From: DASPXY01 sp038227745
Lineage (GTDB): Bacteria > Planctomycetota > Planctomycetia > Gemmatales > Gemmataceae
Length of the DNA stretch: 15,480 nt
Reading direction: 5' to 3'
Assembly (NCBI GenBank): GCA_038227745.1
Contig: JBBRPS010000153.1
Span: 1-15,480, forward strand
The notes under the pieces were generated by a model. That model ran no database searches. It worked only from the letters and a program-made list of their open reading frames with translations, and was not told where the DNA came from. Shown here piece after piece: positions 1 to 7,695 of this stretch. The first letter of the stretch is position 1. Each line of letters begins with the position of its first letter. A program made the translations under genes and the position numbers.

Positions 1-94
1 GGCTTGTGTGAGGATCTTTCTTGCCGGAGTAATAGTCGTAGAAAAAATGAGGCCGAAAAGGGGAGCACGTACCAAAGATGTGCATGAGCCAGCC

Positions 95-1219
95 ATGAGC
101 CTGCCGCAGCGCTGGGCCGCCGCCCTCGAAGAATTGCGCGCCCTCGGCCGCCGCCGCGAGTTGATCGCCCCGGCCGGACTCGATTTTACGTCCAACGACT
201 ACCTCGGCTACGCCACCGGCTGCCTCGCCCCCGCCCCGGCCAGGGCCGCCCTGCTGCCGCGCAGCGGCACGGCCTCGCGCCTGCTCCGCGGCCAGCAGCC
301 GATCTGGGAGGAGGTCGAGGGGGAGCTGGCACGCTGGCACGGGGCCGAGGCGGCGCTGGTGTTTACGAGCGGCTACGTCGCCAACGAGGGCTTGCTCGCG
401 ACCGTCATCGAGCCGCACGACTGGATCGCGTCGGACCAGTTCAACCACGCCTCGATCATCGACGGTCTGCGCCTGACGCGAGCGGAGCGCTTCGTCTATC
501 GCCACCTCGACCTCGATCACCTGGAGGACGGGCTGCGCGAGGCGGCGCGACGGCGGCCCCGCGGCCGCGAGTTGTTCGTCGTGACGGAGTCGCTGTTCGG
601 CATGGAGGGCGATGTGGCCCCGCTGGCGGAACTGGTGCGGCTGGCTGCCCGTCACGGCGCCCACCCGATCGTGGACGAGGCGCACGCGACGGGCTGCTTC
701 GGTCCGGCCGGCTCGGGCTGCGTGGGCGCGGCGGGGCTGCACGGCAGCGTGCTGGCCACCGTCCACACCGGCGGCAAGGCGCTCGGCGTGATGGGGGCCT
801 ACGTGTGCGGCTCGGCCCAGCTCAAGGATCTCCTCGTCAACCGCTGCCGGCACTTCATCTTCACGACGGCCCTGCCGCCCGCGGTGGGGGCGTGGTGGCT
901 GGAGGCGCTGGTGCAGGTGAAGCAGGACGACACCGGCCGCCGCCTCCTGCACGAGGGCGCCGCCGCCTTCCGCACCGAGTTGGCGCGCCGCGGCGTTCCG
1001 GCGTCGGGATCGCACTACATCGTCCCGGTCGTCCTCGGCGCCGACGACCGCGCGGTCGAGGCGGCGCGGCGGCTGCGTACCGCCGGCTGGGACATCCGTG
1101 CCATCCGGCCGCCGACGGTGCCCCCGGGCAGCGCCCGCCTGCGCATCTCGATCCACGCCGACCATTCACGCGAGACGCTGCTGGCCGCCGCCGCCGCCGT
1201 CGCCGAGGTACTCTCATGA
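95..1219 (+). CDS. bioF: 8-amino-7-oxononanoate synthase (BioF)
   Basis: PLP enzyme of the alpha-oxoamine synthase family. It condenses L-alanine with a pimeloyl thioester, releasing CO2, to give 8-amino-7-oxononanoate, the first ring-assembly step of biotin synthesis in the cytosol. Visible motifs are FTSNDYLGYA near the N-terminus, GTASRLLRG, the DQFNHASIIDG segment, the cofactor-contacting DEAH (Asp194, His197) and the Schiff-base lysine in HTGGKALG (Lys228). The length of 374 aa from this start matches the family (about 380-390). The frame stays open upstream to a GTG at 8, with another ATG at 47, but bases 1-94 are distinctly AT-richer and the extra residues resemble no BioF N-terminus, so I chose ATG 95. 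No strong ribosome binding site is visible, so the start is the weakest part of the call. The stop overlaps the next start (ATGA), indicating translational coupling with the BioD-BioA fusion. 2-amino-3-ketobutyrate CoA ligase is the nearest alternative; the neighbour argues for BioF. Confidence 0.93.
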   Translation: MSLPQRWAAALEELRALGRRRELIAPAGLDFTSNDYLGYATGCLAPAPARAALLPRSGTASRLLRGQQPIWEEVEGELARWHGAEAALVFTSGYVANEGLLATVIEPHDWIASDQFNHASIIDGLRLTRAERFVYRHLDLDHLEDGLREAARRRPRGRELFVVTESLFGMEGDVAPLAELVRLAARHGAHPIVDEAHATGCFGPAGSGCVGAAGLHGSVLATVHTGGKALGVMGAYVCGSAQLKDLLVNRCRHFIFTTALPPAVGAWWLEALVQVKQDDTGRRLLHEGAAAFRTELARRGVPASGSHYIVPVVLGADDRAVEAARRLRTAGWDIRAIRPPTVPPGSARLRISIHADHSRETLLAAAAAVAEVLS

Positions 1220-3186
1220 CCCACCTGCTCGTCCTGGGCACCGACACCAACGCGGGGAAAACGACCTTCGCCCTGCTGCTCCTCGCCGCCTTCCCGGACC
1301 GCTTCGAGTACTGGAAGCCGGTCGAGACGGGCGACTCCGACAGCGAGCGTGTGCGCCGGCTCGTCCCGGGTGTCGTCGTCCATCCCCCCGTGGCGCGCTT
1401 CCAGGCGCCGGTCGCCCCGCCCCTGGCCGCGCGCCAGGAAGGGAAGACCGTCCCGCCCGCGCACGCCATCGCGGCGGCCCTGCCGCGGGTGACGCACCCC
1501 GGTCGCTACTTGCTCATCGAGACGTTCGGCAGCCCGTTCTCGCCGCTGAACGACAACGAGCTGCAGCTCGTCCTCGTCCACGCGCTCGGAGGGCGGACGG
1601 CGCTGGTGTGCTCCTCCGCGCTGGGGGCCATCGGCCGCGGCGTGCAGTGCCTGCGGGCGTTGCAGGCCGACGACATCGACCCGAACCTCCTCGTCCTGAT
1701 GGGGCCGCGCGACCCGTACGCGGAGGGCGAGCTCCACAAGCGTGCGCCGTCGTTGCTCGCCCTGGAGCCACCCGTGGCCTGGGACGTGTCCGCCGTGGCG
1801 AAGGCTGCGACGAGAAGCCGGGCCGATCTCGAAGCCTCGATCGTGTGGCCGCTGGAAGGGGATGCCCACCTCCGCCTGTCCGAACACGCCGAGGCCCCTC
1901 ACGAACTCTCCCGCCCCGCAGACGCGCAAGACGTCGCGGCGCTGCTGCAGCGCGACGACCGGGTCGTCTGGCACCCCTACACGCCCCTGCGCGGTGCCGA
2001 CCCGCCGCTGCCCTGCGTCGGCGCCCTGGACGAGTTCCTGCACCTGGCCGACGGCCGCCGCGTCATCGACGGCATCTCGTCGTGGTGGACGATCCTGCAC
2101 GGCCACCGTCACCCGCCCCTGATGGCGGCCCTCGCAGACGCGCTGAAGTCCTACGACCACGTCCACTTCGCCGGCGTGACGCACCCGCCCGCCATCGCCC
2201 TCGCCGAACTGCTGCTGCGCTCGGCGCGCATGGAGGATGGCCGCGTCTTCTACTCCGACAACGGCAGCACCGCCGTCGAGGTGGCGCTGAAGATGGCGTA
2301 TCAATACTGGTGCCTGCGCGGCGAGCCGCAACGGAGTTACTTCGTCGGCTTCGAGCACGGCTACCACGGCGACACGTTCGGCGCGATGGCCGTCAGCCGC
2401 GACCCCGTCTTTTTCGGCCGCTTCGAGCCGCTGCTGTTCCGGGCCGAGATCGTGCCGCTGTCGGCGGAGCGACTCGACGACGTGCTGACGCGGCGCCAGG
2501 GCGAGGTCGCGGCCGCGATCGTCGAGCCGCTGGTGCAGGGGGCCGGCGGCATGCGCATGCACACGGCGAGGGAGCTGCGTGAAATCGCGGCGGTCGCACG
2601 GCGGCACGACGTCCTGCTGATCGCCGACGAGGTGATGACGGGCGGCGGACGGACGGGGGCACTGTGGGCGCACCAGGCGGCGGGCGTCGCGCCGGACCTG
2701 GTCTGCGTCGCCAAGACGCTGGCCGGAGGCCTGTTGCCGATGGCCGCCACGCTGGTCTCAGGGCACGTCGCCTGGATGTGGTGGACCAACGACCGCAGTC
2801 ACACCTTCTTTCACGGCCACTCTTTCACTGCCCACCCGCTGGCGTGCGCCGTGGCCGTGGCGAACTGGCAGTCCCTGAGCGCCGGCGTCCACCCGGCGCC
2901 GGCGCGGATGGAGGCGTTCTGGAACGAGGCGCTGGCGCCGCTGCGCGACCATCCGCGCGTGCGCGACGTGCGCGTCCGCGGCACCATCGCCGCCGTCGAG
3001 ATCGACGTGCCGGGCGGTTACCTGGCGGACGTCGGCCGCGAACTGCGGGCGACGTGCCTGGAGCGCGGCGTGCTGCTGCGGCCGCTGGGGAACGTGCTGT
3101 ATGCCCTGCCGCCGTTCTGCACCTCGGACGCCTCGTTGGAGCAGATCGCGGACGCGATGAAGGCGGCCGTCACGTCGTTGCGGTGA
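1216..3186 (+). CDS. Bifunctional dethiobiotin synthetase / DAPA aminotransferase (BioD-BioA fusion)
   Basis: A 656-aa fusion covering two successive biotin steps. Residues about 1-215 are BioD (ATP-dependent carboxylation and ring closure of diaminopelargonate): P-loop GTDTNAGKT (8-16) and KPVETGD (Lys34). The usual EGAGG magnesium/substrate segment reads IETFGSPFSPLND (101-113), keeping the Glu (102) but not the GAGG. Residues about 240-656 are BioA, the SAM-dependent, PLP-dependent aminotransferase that makes diaminopelargonate: WHPYTPL (252-258), SSWW (288-291), GYHGDTFGAM (382 on), VEPLVQGAGGMRM, IADE (Asp471), PLP lysine in AKTLAGG (Lys500) and FFHGHSF. The BioA half aligns end to end with E. 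coli BioA as I remember it. The order BioD then BioA is that of the plant BIO3-BIO1 and fungal fusions. The start ATG overlaps the bioF stop by 4 nt; the open frame upstream to 805 lies inside bioF and is ignored. No frameshift is seen at the junction, so the fusion looks genuine. Confidence 0.92.
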   Translation: MTHLLVLGTDTNAGKTTFALLLLAAFPDRFEYWKPVETGDSDSERVRRLVPGVVVHPPVARFQAPVAPPLAARQEGKTVPPAHAIAAALPRVTHPGRYLLIETFGSPFSPLNDNELQLVLVHALGGRTALVCSSALGAIGRGVQCLRALQADDIDPNLLVLMGPRDPYAEGELHKRAPSLLALEPPVAWDVSAVAKAATRSRADLEASIVWPLEGDAHLRLSEHAEAPHELSRPADAQDVAALLQRDDRVVWHPYTPLRGADPPLPCVGALDEFLHLADGRRVIDGISSWWTILHGHRHPPLMAALADALKSYDHVHFAGVTHPPAIALAELLLRSARMEDGRVFYSDNGSTAVEVALKMAYQYWCLRGEPQRSYFVGFEHGYHGDTFGAMAVSRDPVFFGRFEPLLFRAEIVPLSAERLDDVLTRRQGEVAAAIVEPLVQGAGGMRMHTARELREIAAVARRHDVLLIADEVMTGGGRTGALWAHQAAGVAPDLVCVAKTLAGGLLPMAATLVSGHVAWMWWTNDRSHTFFHGHSFTAHPLACAVAVANWQSLSAGVHPAPARMEAFWNEALAPLRDHPRVRDVRVRGTIAAVEIDVPGGYLADVGRELRATCLERGVLLRPLGNVLYALPPFCTSDASLEQIADAMKAAVTSLR

Positions 3187-3254
3187 CCACCAGGGCGCCG
3201 GTCGCGCTCGCGGGGATTGCCTCGGTTCGCCTTCCGCGGATCCTCAGCCGAGGG

Positions 3255-3260
3255 TAGACT
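3255..3260 (+). promoter_or_regulatory. Possible -10 box upstream of the Uma2 gene
   Basis: TAGACT in an otherwise GC-rich 109-nt gap, 35 nt before the ATG at 3296. The candidate -35 at 17-nt spacing (TTCCGC, 3232-3237) is poor. A CCTCGG/CCGAGG pair (3220-3225 and 3248-3253) could form a weak hairpin ending bioDA, but it lacks a T tract. Confidence 0.25.
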
Positions 3261-3283
3261 ACTTCACGGTTCCCGAGAGCGTC

Positions 3284-3292
3284 AGGAGGTGG
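3284..3292 (+). promoter_or_regulatory. Strong Shine-Dalgarno site for the Uma2 gene
   Basis: AGGAGGTGG is a near-perfect anti-16S match, with 6 nt between AGGAGG and the ATG at 3296. It fixes that start and is the best ribosome binding site in the window. Confidence 0.75.
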
Positions 3293-3295
3293 TGC

Positions 3296-4243
3296 ATGTC
3301 ATCCGCGAAACCGCGGGCGCTGGTCAGCATCGCGTACCAGAAGGCGGCGGAAGCCTACCTGGCCAGCCTCCCCCTGGAGCACTTCATGGAAGCGACCGCA
3401 CAGGCGACCCAGCGCGAGATCACGCTGGCCAGCCTCGCCCTGGTCCGGGCCGACCGCTCGGACTTCCATCTGTTCAACGAGCTGCTGGTGCAGTACCGGC
3501 GCAAGCGCGGCCGGGTCATTGTGCAGGTGGTCCCCGACAACATGGGGGTACTCTACCCGGAGCCGATCGAGGCCGAGGGCAGTTTCGACCTGGCGTTGCA
3601 GCCGGTCGGCCCCTTCTGGGTGATGGAATACGTCTCCAAGCACACCAGGCGCAAGGACTACGAGGACAGTTTCGAGAAGTACGAGCGCGACCTGAAGGTG
3701 CCGTACTACTTGCTGTTCTACCCGGACAACCAGGAACTAACGCTGTACCGGCACACGGGGCGGAAGTACGTCTCCGTGAAGGCCAACGCGAACGAGCGCT
3801 ACGCCATTCCGGAAGTGGACGTGGAAGTCGCCCTGCTCGATGGCTGGGTGCGGTACTGGTACAAGGGCAAGCTGCTGCCGCTGCCGGCCGAACTGCAGCG
3901 TGCTCTCACCGCGGCCGAGTGGCGCGCGGATGCCGAAGGACAGCGGGCAGACGCCGAAGCGCAACGGGCAGACGCCGAAGCGCAGCGGGCAGCTACCGAA
4001 GCGCAGCGGGCAGCTGCCGAAGCGCAGCGGGCAGCTGCCGAAGCGCAGCGCGCAGACACCGAAGCGCAGCGGGCAGAGAAGGAGTTGCGCCGGGCCGATT
4101 CCGAAGCGCAACGGGCGGCGGACCTGGAACGCCGGTTGGCTGACGCGCTGAGACAGAATGAGGAACTTCGCGCGGGCCGTCCGACAGCAGAGCCTCAGCA
4201 ACCGCATTCGGAGGGGCCGCCGCGACCTCGCAAGGGACGCTGA
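3296..4243 (+). CDS. Uma2-family (DUF820) putative endonuclease with C-terminal heptad-repeat coiled coil
   Basis: 315 aa. Residues about 10-200 match the Uma2/DUF820 pattern, a PD-(D/E)XK-like fold: VVPDNMGVL (Pro80-Asp81), then FWVMEYVSKHTRRKDYEDSF with Glu111 in the place of the usual 'VEVLSPST' Glu, then a hydrophobic YYLLFYPD strand and LTLYR. Asp81, Glu111 and a lysine among 115-128 are candidate active-site residues; this is inferred from family pattern, not shown. Residues about 205-285 are an Ala/Glu/Gln/Arg-rich helix of 7-residue units (RADAEAQ type), very likely a long coiled coil, followed by a disordered basic tail (PRPRKGR). Uma2 proteins are highly expanded in planctomycetes and cyanobacteria and their cellular role is not established. 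It stands alone, with its own strong ribosome binding site and no functional link to the biotin or ABC genes. Family call fairly sure; nuclease activity unproven. Confidence 0.8.
   Translation: MSSAKPRALVSIAYQKAAEAYLASLPLEHFMEATAQATQREITLASLALVRADRSDFHLFNELLVQYRRKRGRVIVQVVPDNMGVLYPEPIEAEGSFDLALQPVGPFWVMEYVSKHTRRKDYEDSFEKYERDLKVPYYLLFYPDNQELTLYRHTGRKYVSVKANANERYAIPEVDVEVALLDGWVRYWYKGKLLPLPAELQRALTAAEWRADAEGQRADAEAQRADAEAQRAATEAQRAAAEAQRAAAEAQRADTEAQRAEKELRRADSEAQRAADLERRLADALRQNEELRAGRPTAEPQQPHSEGPPRPRKGR
3923..4069 (+). repeat. 21-bp in-frame tandem repeat (7 units) inside the Uma2 gene
   Basis: Seven consecutive 21-bp units start at 3923, 3944, 3965, 3986, 4007, 4028 and 4049, each encoding one heptad of type R-A-(D/A/T)-A/T-E-A-Q. 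Units 5 and 6 are identical in DNA, and units 2 to 7 differ at only a few positions. Three more diverged heptads follow to about 4132. The near-identity at silent positions suggests recent expansion, not selection on protein alone. Confidence 0.9.
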
Positions 4244-4395
4244 AACTCCTGTCGAAAGAGGGTCGAAGGCGAAGCCACCGGCTAAGTCCCTCGTCGGGCC
4301 TGCGCGTCTCCTGGCAGACCTCCGCCAGGGAATGGCCTGGCGCGACTTTTCCGGGCAAAGGCGCTCCGCCTCTTCCTTCCTTCAGGGTACCCGTG

Positions 4396-4401
4396 TAGGA
4401 T
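4396..4401 (+). promoter_or_regulatory. Possible -10 box upstream of the ABC ATPase gene
   Basis: TAGGAT lies 48 nt before the ATG at 4450 in a 206-nt intergenic stretch (4244-4449). No convincing -35 is seen (TTCCTT at 4373-4378, spacing 17). The same gap holds a small CCTGGC/GCCAGG hairpin (4310-4315 and 4324-4329) without a T tract and nothing else I can recognise. Confidence 0.25.
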
Positions 4402-4449
4402 TGTCCCGCGGCTCGACACACGCACCGCCTGCACCGGGGACGCCGCCTC

Positions 4450-5220
<771 letters not shown>

Positions 5221-5223
5221 TCG

Positions 5224-7506
5224 ATGATGGGCGAACACGAGAAGCACACGCCGGCGGCAGGCGACCCGGGCTGGGTTGATCCCGGCAACCGGTCCCCGGG
5301 CCCCCGCCTCGCCCGCCTCGGCCGGCTGATCCGCAAGGAACTGTGCGAGATCCTGCGCGACCGGCGCACCATCTTCACGCTCGTGCTGATGCCCCTGCTG
5401 CTGTACCCGCTGCTCAGCATGGCGTTCCACCAGTTCCTTCTCGCCGGGTTCGCCCACGAGCCGGTGACAGAGTACCGCATTGCCATCCCCGCCCCCCCAG
5501 GCCGCGGGGAACCCGAAACCGCGCCCCTCGTGCAGGTCGGCATCGACCATTACCTGGCACTGGGCAACTTCAGCCGGGCGCTGCGCGCCGCCGCCGCCGT
5601 CAGCGGCCCCGCGGGGGCCGGCCCGTTCTCCGCCGCCGCCGTCTTCGCCGGCTGGAGAGAACTGGACGAGGCGCCGGTCCCGCTGCTCCGGCTCGCCTCC
5701 GCCTCGTCCCGGGAGCAGCCGCCGCGCGTGCTGCTGTTCACCGCCGCGAACCTCGAGGAGGCGGTCCGCAGCCGGTCGGTGGACCTGGGCATCCGCGTGC
5801 GCCGGACCGGCGACCGCCCGGGCGACCTGGCCGAGGACTGGGAGGTCCTCTACCTCAGGGACTCCCCCCGGGCGCAGGAGGTGCTGGCCCTCGTGGAGGG
5901 ACAGCTCACCGCCGCCAACGCCCGCTTCCTCCAACGGGTGCTGCGGCACCTCGACGTCCCGCAGCGGCCCTCCCCGGTCCGCGTGTTCCGCACTCCGCTC
6001 GGCGAGACCCAGACCGCCGACACCGTCTCCCTGGCCGCACTGGTGCCGCTCATCCTCATCCTCATGACCATCACCGGCGCGGTCTATCCCGCCATCGACC
6101 TGACCGCCGGCGAACGGGAGCGCGGCACTCTGGAGATCCTCGTCGCCGCTCCGGTGCCGCGCCTGGCCCTGCTGTTCGCCAAGTACGTCTCGGTCGTCAC
6201 CGTCGCCGTGCTGACGGCCCTGGTCAACCTGGTGATGATGACCGTGACGGTGCAGTTGAGCGGCCTGGGAGACCGGGTGTTCGGCGGCGGCCTGACGGCG
6301 CTGCTCGTCGTGCAGGTGTTCGGCCTGCTGCTGCTGTTCGCGGCGTTCTTCTCGGCGGTGCTGCTGACGCTCACCAGCTTCGCCCGCAGCTTCAAGGAGG
6401 CGCAGGCCTACCTGATCCCGCTGATGCTCGTCTCGCTGGCCCCCGGGCTGCTTGGCATGATGCCCGGGCTGGAACTCACCGGGCTGAACGCCGTCACGCC
6501 GTTGCTGAACATTGTGCTGCTGGCGCGCGACCTGTTCGGCGGCAAGGCGGAGGCGGGGATGGCGGCCGTCGTGGTCTTTTCGACGCTCGGGTACGCCGTG
6601 GCCGCCCTCTCGGTCGCGGCGCGCTTCTTCGGCGCCGAGGCGGTGCTGTACAGCGAGCAGAGCGGCTGGTCAGACCTGTTCCGCCGCCCGGCGCGGCCGC
6701 GCCCGGCCCCGACGCCGTCCGGCGCGATGCTGACCCTGGCGGTCATCTTCCCGGTGTACTTCGTGCTGGCCAGCCTGACCGCGCGGGCGGCGCCGGAGAA
6801 GCAAGCCCTGCTCCAGGTGGGCGTGACGCTGCTGCTGTTCGTCGTCATCCCGCTGCTGGCGGCGGCCCGCGGCAGGGTCGAGCTGGGCTCGGGCTTCCGG
6901 CTGCGCGGGGCCTCGTGGGTGGCGTTCCCCGCCGCGGCGCTGCTCGGCGTGTCGCTGTTCCCGCCGGTCTACGAACTGCTCGTCTTCCTCCGCAACCACG
7001 GCCTGACCTTCCTGGGGCCGCGGCACGAAGAACTGCTGCGCCGGGTGATCGGAGAATCGCGAACGCTGCCCGCGCTGATCGCCGTGGGGACGGCGGCGCT
7101 GACGGGGGCGCTGGAGGAGCCGTTCTTCCGCGGCTACCTTTTCAGCGCCCTGCGCTCGGTCGGCAGACCGGCAATGGCGGTCCTCGGCTCGGCGGTCGTG
7201 TTCGGCCTGTTCCATTCCGTGTCCTGGTTCGACCGCTTCGTGCCGAGCACGCTGATGGGCGTCGTGCTGGGGTGGGTCTGCTGGCGGACGGGCAGCATCC
7301 TCCCGGGGATGCTGCTCCATGCGTGTTACAACGCCTTGTGGTTCCTGCTCGCTTACTACCAGCAGACGGGTTCAACGGGCAGCGACCACCTGCCGCCGGA
7401 GTGGCTCGCCGCCGCGGCGCTGGGCCTCGTGATCGGGGTGGGGCTGATCCGGTTCGTGGGTCAGGATTCCAATCCTGACAAGTCTCTGTCAGGATTGGAA
7501 TCCTGA
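5224..7506 (+). CDS. ABC-2/NatB-type permease fused to a CPBP intramembrane protease
   Basis: 760 aa, two membrane modules in one chain. The N-terminal permease has a cytosolic start (RKELCEILRDRRTIF), TM1 about 50-72, a large extracytoplasmic domain (about 75-265), then a TM bundle 268-470 with the conserved VYPAIDLTAGERERGTLEILVAAP cytosolic segment from about 287. The C-terminal part (about 500-745) is a CPBP (Rce1/CAAX-like) protease with all three motifs intact: EEPFFR (Glu631, Glu632, Arg636), FGLFH (His664) and HACYN (His699, Asn703). The 16 C-terminal residues, VGQDSNPDKSLSGLES, are encoded by an interspersed palindromic repeat that also supplies the stop. AGGTGA (5215-5220) overlaps the ATPase stop and could serve either ATG 5224 or ATG 5227. 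Role inferred: membrane part of an exporter, perhaps with linked proteolysis of a substrate or partner. Confidence 0.88.
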   Translation: MMGEHEKHTPAAGDPGWVDPGNRSPGPRLARLGRLIRKELCEILRDRRTIFTLVLMPLLLYPLLSMAFHQFLLAGFAHEPVTEYRIAIPAPPGRGEPETAPLVQVGIDHYLALGNFSRALRAAAAVSGPAGAGPFSAAAVFAGWRELDEAPVPLLRLASASSREQPPRVLLFTAANLEEAVRSRSVDLGIRVRRTGDRPGDLAEDWEVLYLRDSPRAQEVLALVEGQLTAANARFLQRVLRHLDVPQRPSPVRVFRTPLGETQTADTVSLAALVPLILILMTITGAVYPAIDLTAGERERGTLEILVAAPVPRLALLFAKYVSVVTVAVLTALVNLVMMTVTVQLSGLGDRVFGGGLTALLVVQVFGLLLLFAAFFSAVLLTLTSFARSFKEAQAYLIPLMLVSLAPGLLGMMPGLELTGLNAVTPLLNIVLLARDLFGGKAEAGMAAVVVFSTLGYAVAALSVAARFFGAEAVLYSEQSGWSDLFRRPARPRPAPTPSGAMLTLAVIFPVYFVLASLTARAAPEKQALLQVGVTLLLFVVIPLLAAARGRVELGSGFRLRGASWVAFPAAALLGVSLFPPVYELLVFLRNHGLTFLGPRHEELLRRVIGESRTLPALIAVGTAALTGALEEPFFRGYLFSALRSVGRPAMAVLGSAVVFGLFHSVSWFDRFVPSTLMGVVLGWVCWRTGSILPGMLLHACYNALWFLLAYYQQTGSTGSDHLPPEWLAAAALGLVIGVGLIRFVGQDSNPDKSLSGLES

Positions 7507-7511
7507 CCCAC
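7456..7511. repeat. Interspersed palindromic element, copy A (full length)
   Basis: Perfect 25-bp inverted repeat (7456-7480 and 7487-7511) with loop agtctc. Each arm carries the internal palindrome GTCAGGATTCCAATCCTGAC, so it can fold as one long hairpin or two short ones. It overlaps the 3' end and stop codon (7504-7506) of the first permease gene. Related copies lie at 12334 and 14373. No T tract follows, so rho-independent termination is possible but not shown. Confidence 0.92.
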
Positions 7512-7512
7512 A

Positions 7513-7627
7513 CCGCCTGTTTAGCCGCGAGCGGTGAGCCAGATCCCGCTGCGCGGGGGGCGAGCGCGAGCCCCGCGCAGCGGATCTGGCTCACGCGCTC
7601 GCCCGAGGCTCGCGGCTAAACAGGCGG
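7513..7627. repeat. Nested 115-nt inverted repeat between the two permease genes
   Basis: The outer arms are perfect 20-bp complements: CCGCCTGTTTAGCCGCGAGC (7513-7532) and its reverse complement (7608-7627). The inner arms (7534-7558 and 7571-7594) pair over 24 bp with one bulged C, around a 12-nt loop. A 13-nt bulge (7595-7607) separates inner and outer stems on the right side. It begins one base after copy A and ends 17 nt before a TATAAT box. Its sequence is unrelated to the other palindrome. It may be a REP- or MITE-like element, or may insulate the two genes. Confidence 0.9.
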
Positions 7628-7644
7628 AACTCGGCCGGCGACAG

Positions 7645-7650
7645 TATAAT
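7645..7650 (+). promoter_or_regulatory. -10 box upstream of the second permease gene
   Basis: A consensus TATAAT 45 nt before the ATG at 7696, standing out from GC-rich surroundings. The -35 position would fall in the right arm of the 115-nt hairpin, where no TTGACA-like hexamer is seen. It implies that the second permease gene can be transcribed separately from the ATPase and first permease. Confidence 0.45.
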
Positions 7651-7695
7651 GCCTCTTTCCCCCGCCGCCCTGGCCGCTGGAGACCACCCGAGCCC

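Noticed and set aside
805..1215. Upstream extension of the BioD-BioA frame
   Set aside because: It lies wholly inside bioF in another frame and encodes an Arg/Pro/Gly-rich low-complexity sequence; the P-loop domain begins right at ATG 1216, which overlaps the bioF stop.
1015..2673. Long antisense open frame (552 codons) opposite the BioD-BioA gene
   Set aside because: Antisense frames are open by composition in DNA this GC-rich; the translation shows no recognisable domain while the + strand carries clear BioD and BioA motifs. The same applies to the long antisense frames at 4282-5949, 10064-12394 and 12283-14034.
3923..4069. Regular repeats considered as a CRISPR array
   Set aside because: The units are 21 bp, directly abutting without spacers, and in frame within a gene.
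4310..4329. Small hairpin after the Uma2 gene as a terminator
   Set aside because: Only 6 bp of stem with an 8-nt loop and no following T tract; too weak to call.
7534..7695. GTG start extending the second permease by 54 residues
   Set aside because: The stretch is the 115-nt hairpin plus a TATAAT box; the peptide (MSQIPLRGGRARAPRSGSGS) arises from palindromic DNA and a similar one appears on the other strand. The paralogue has no matching extension.
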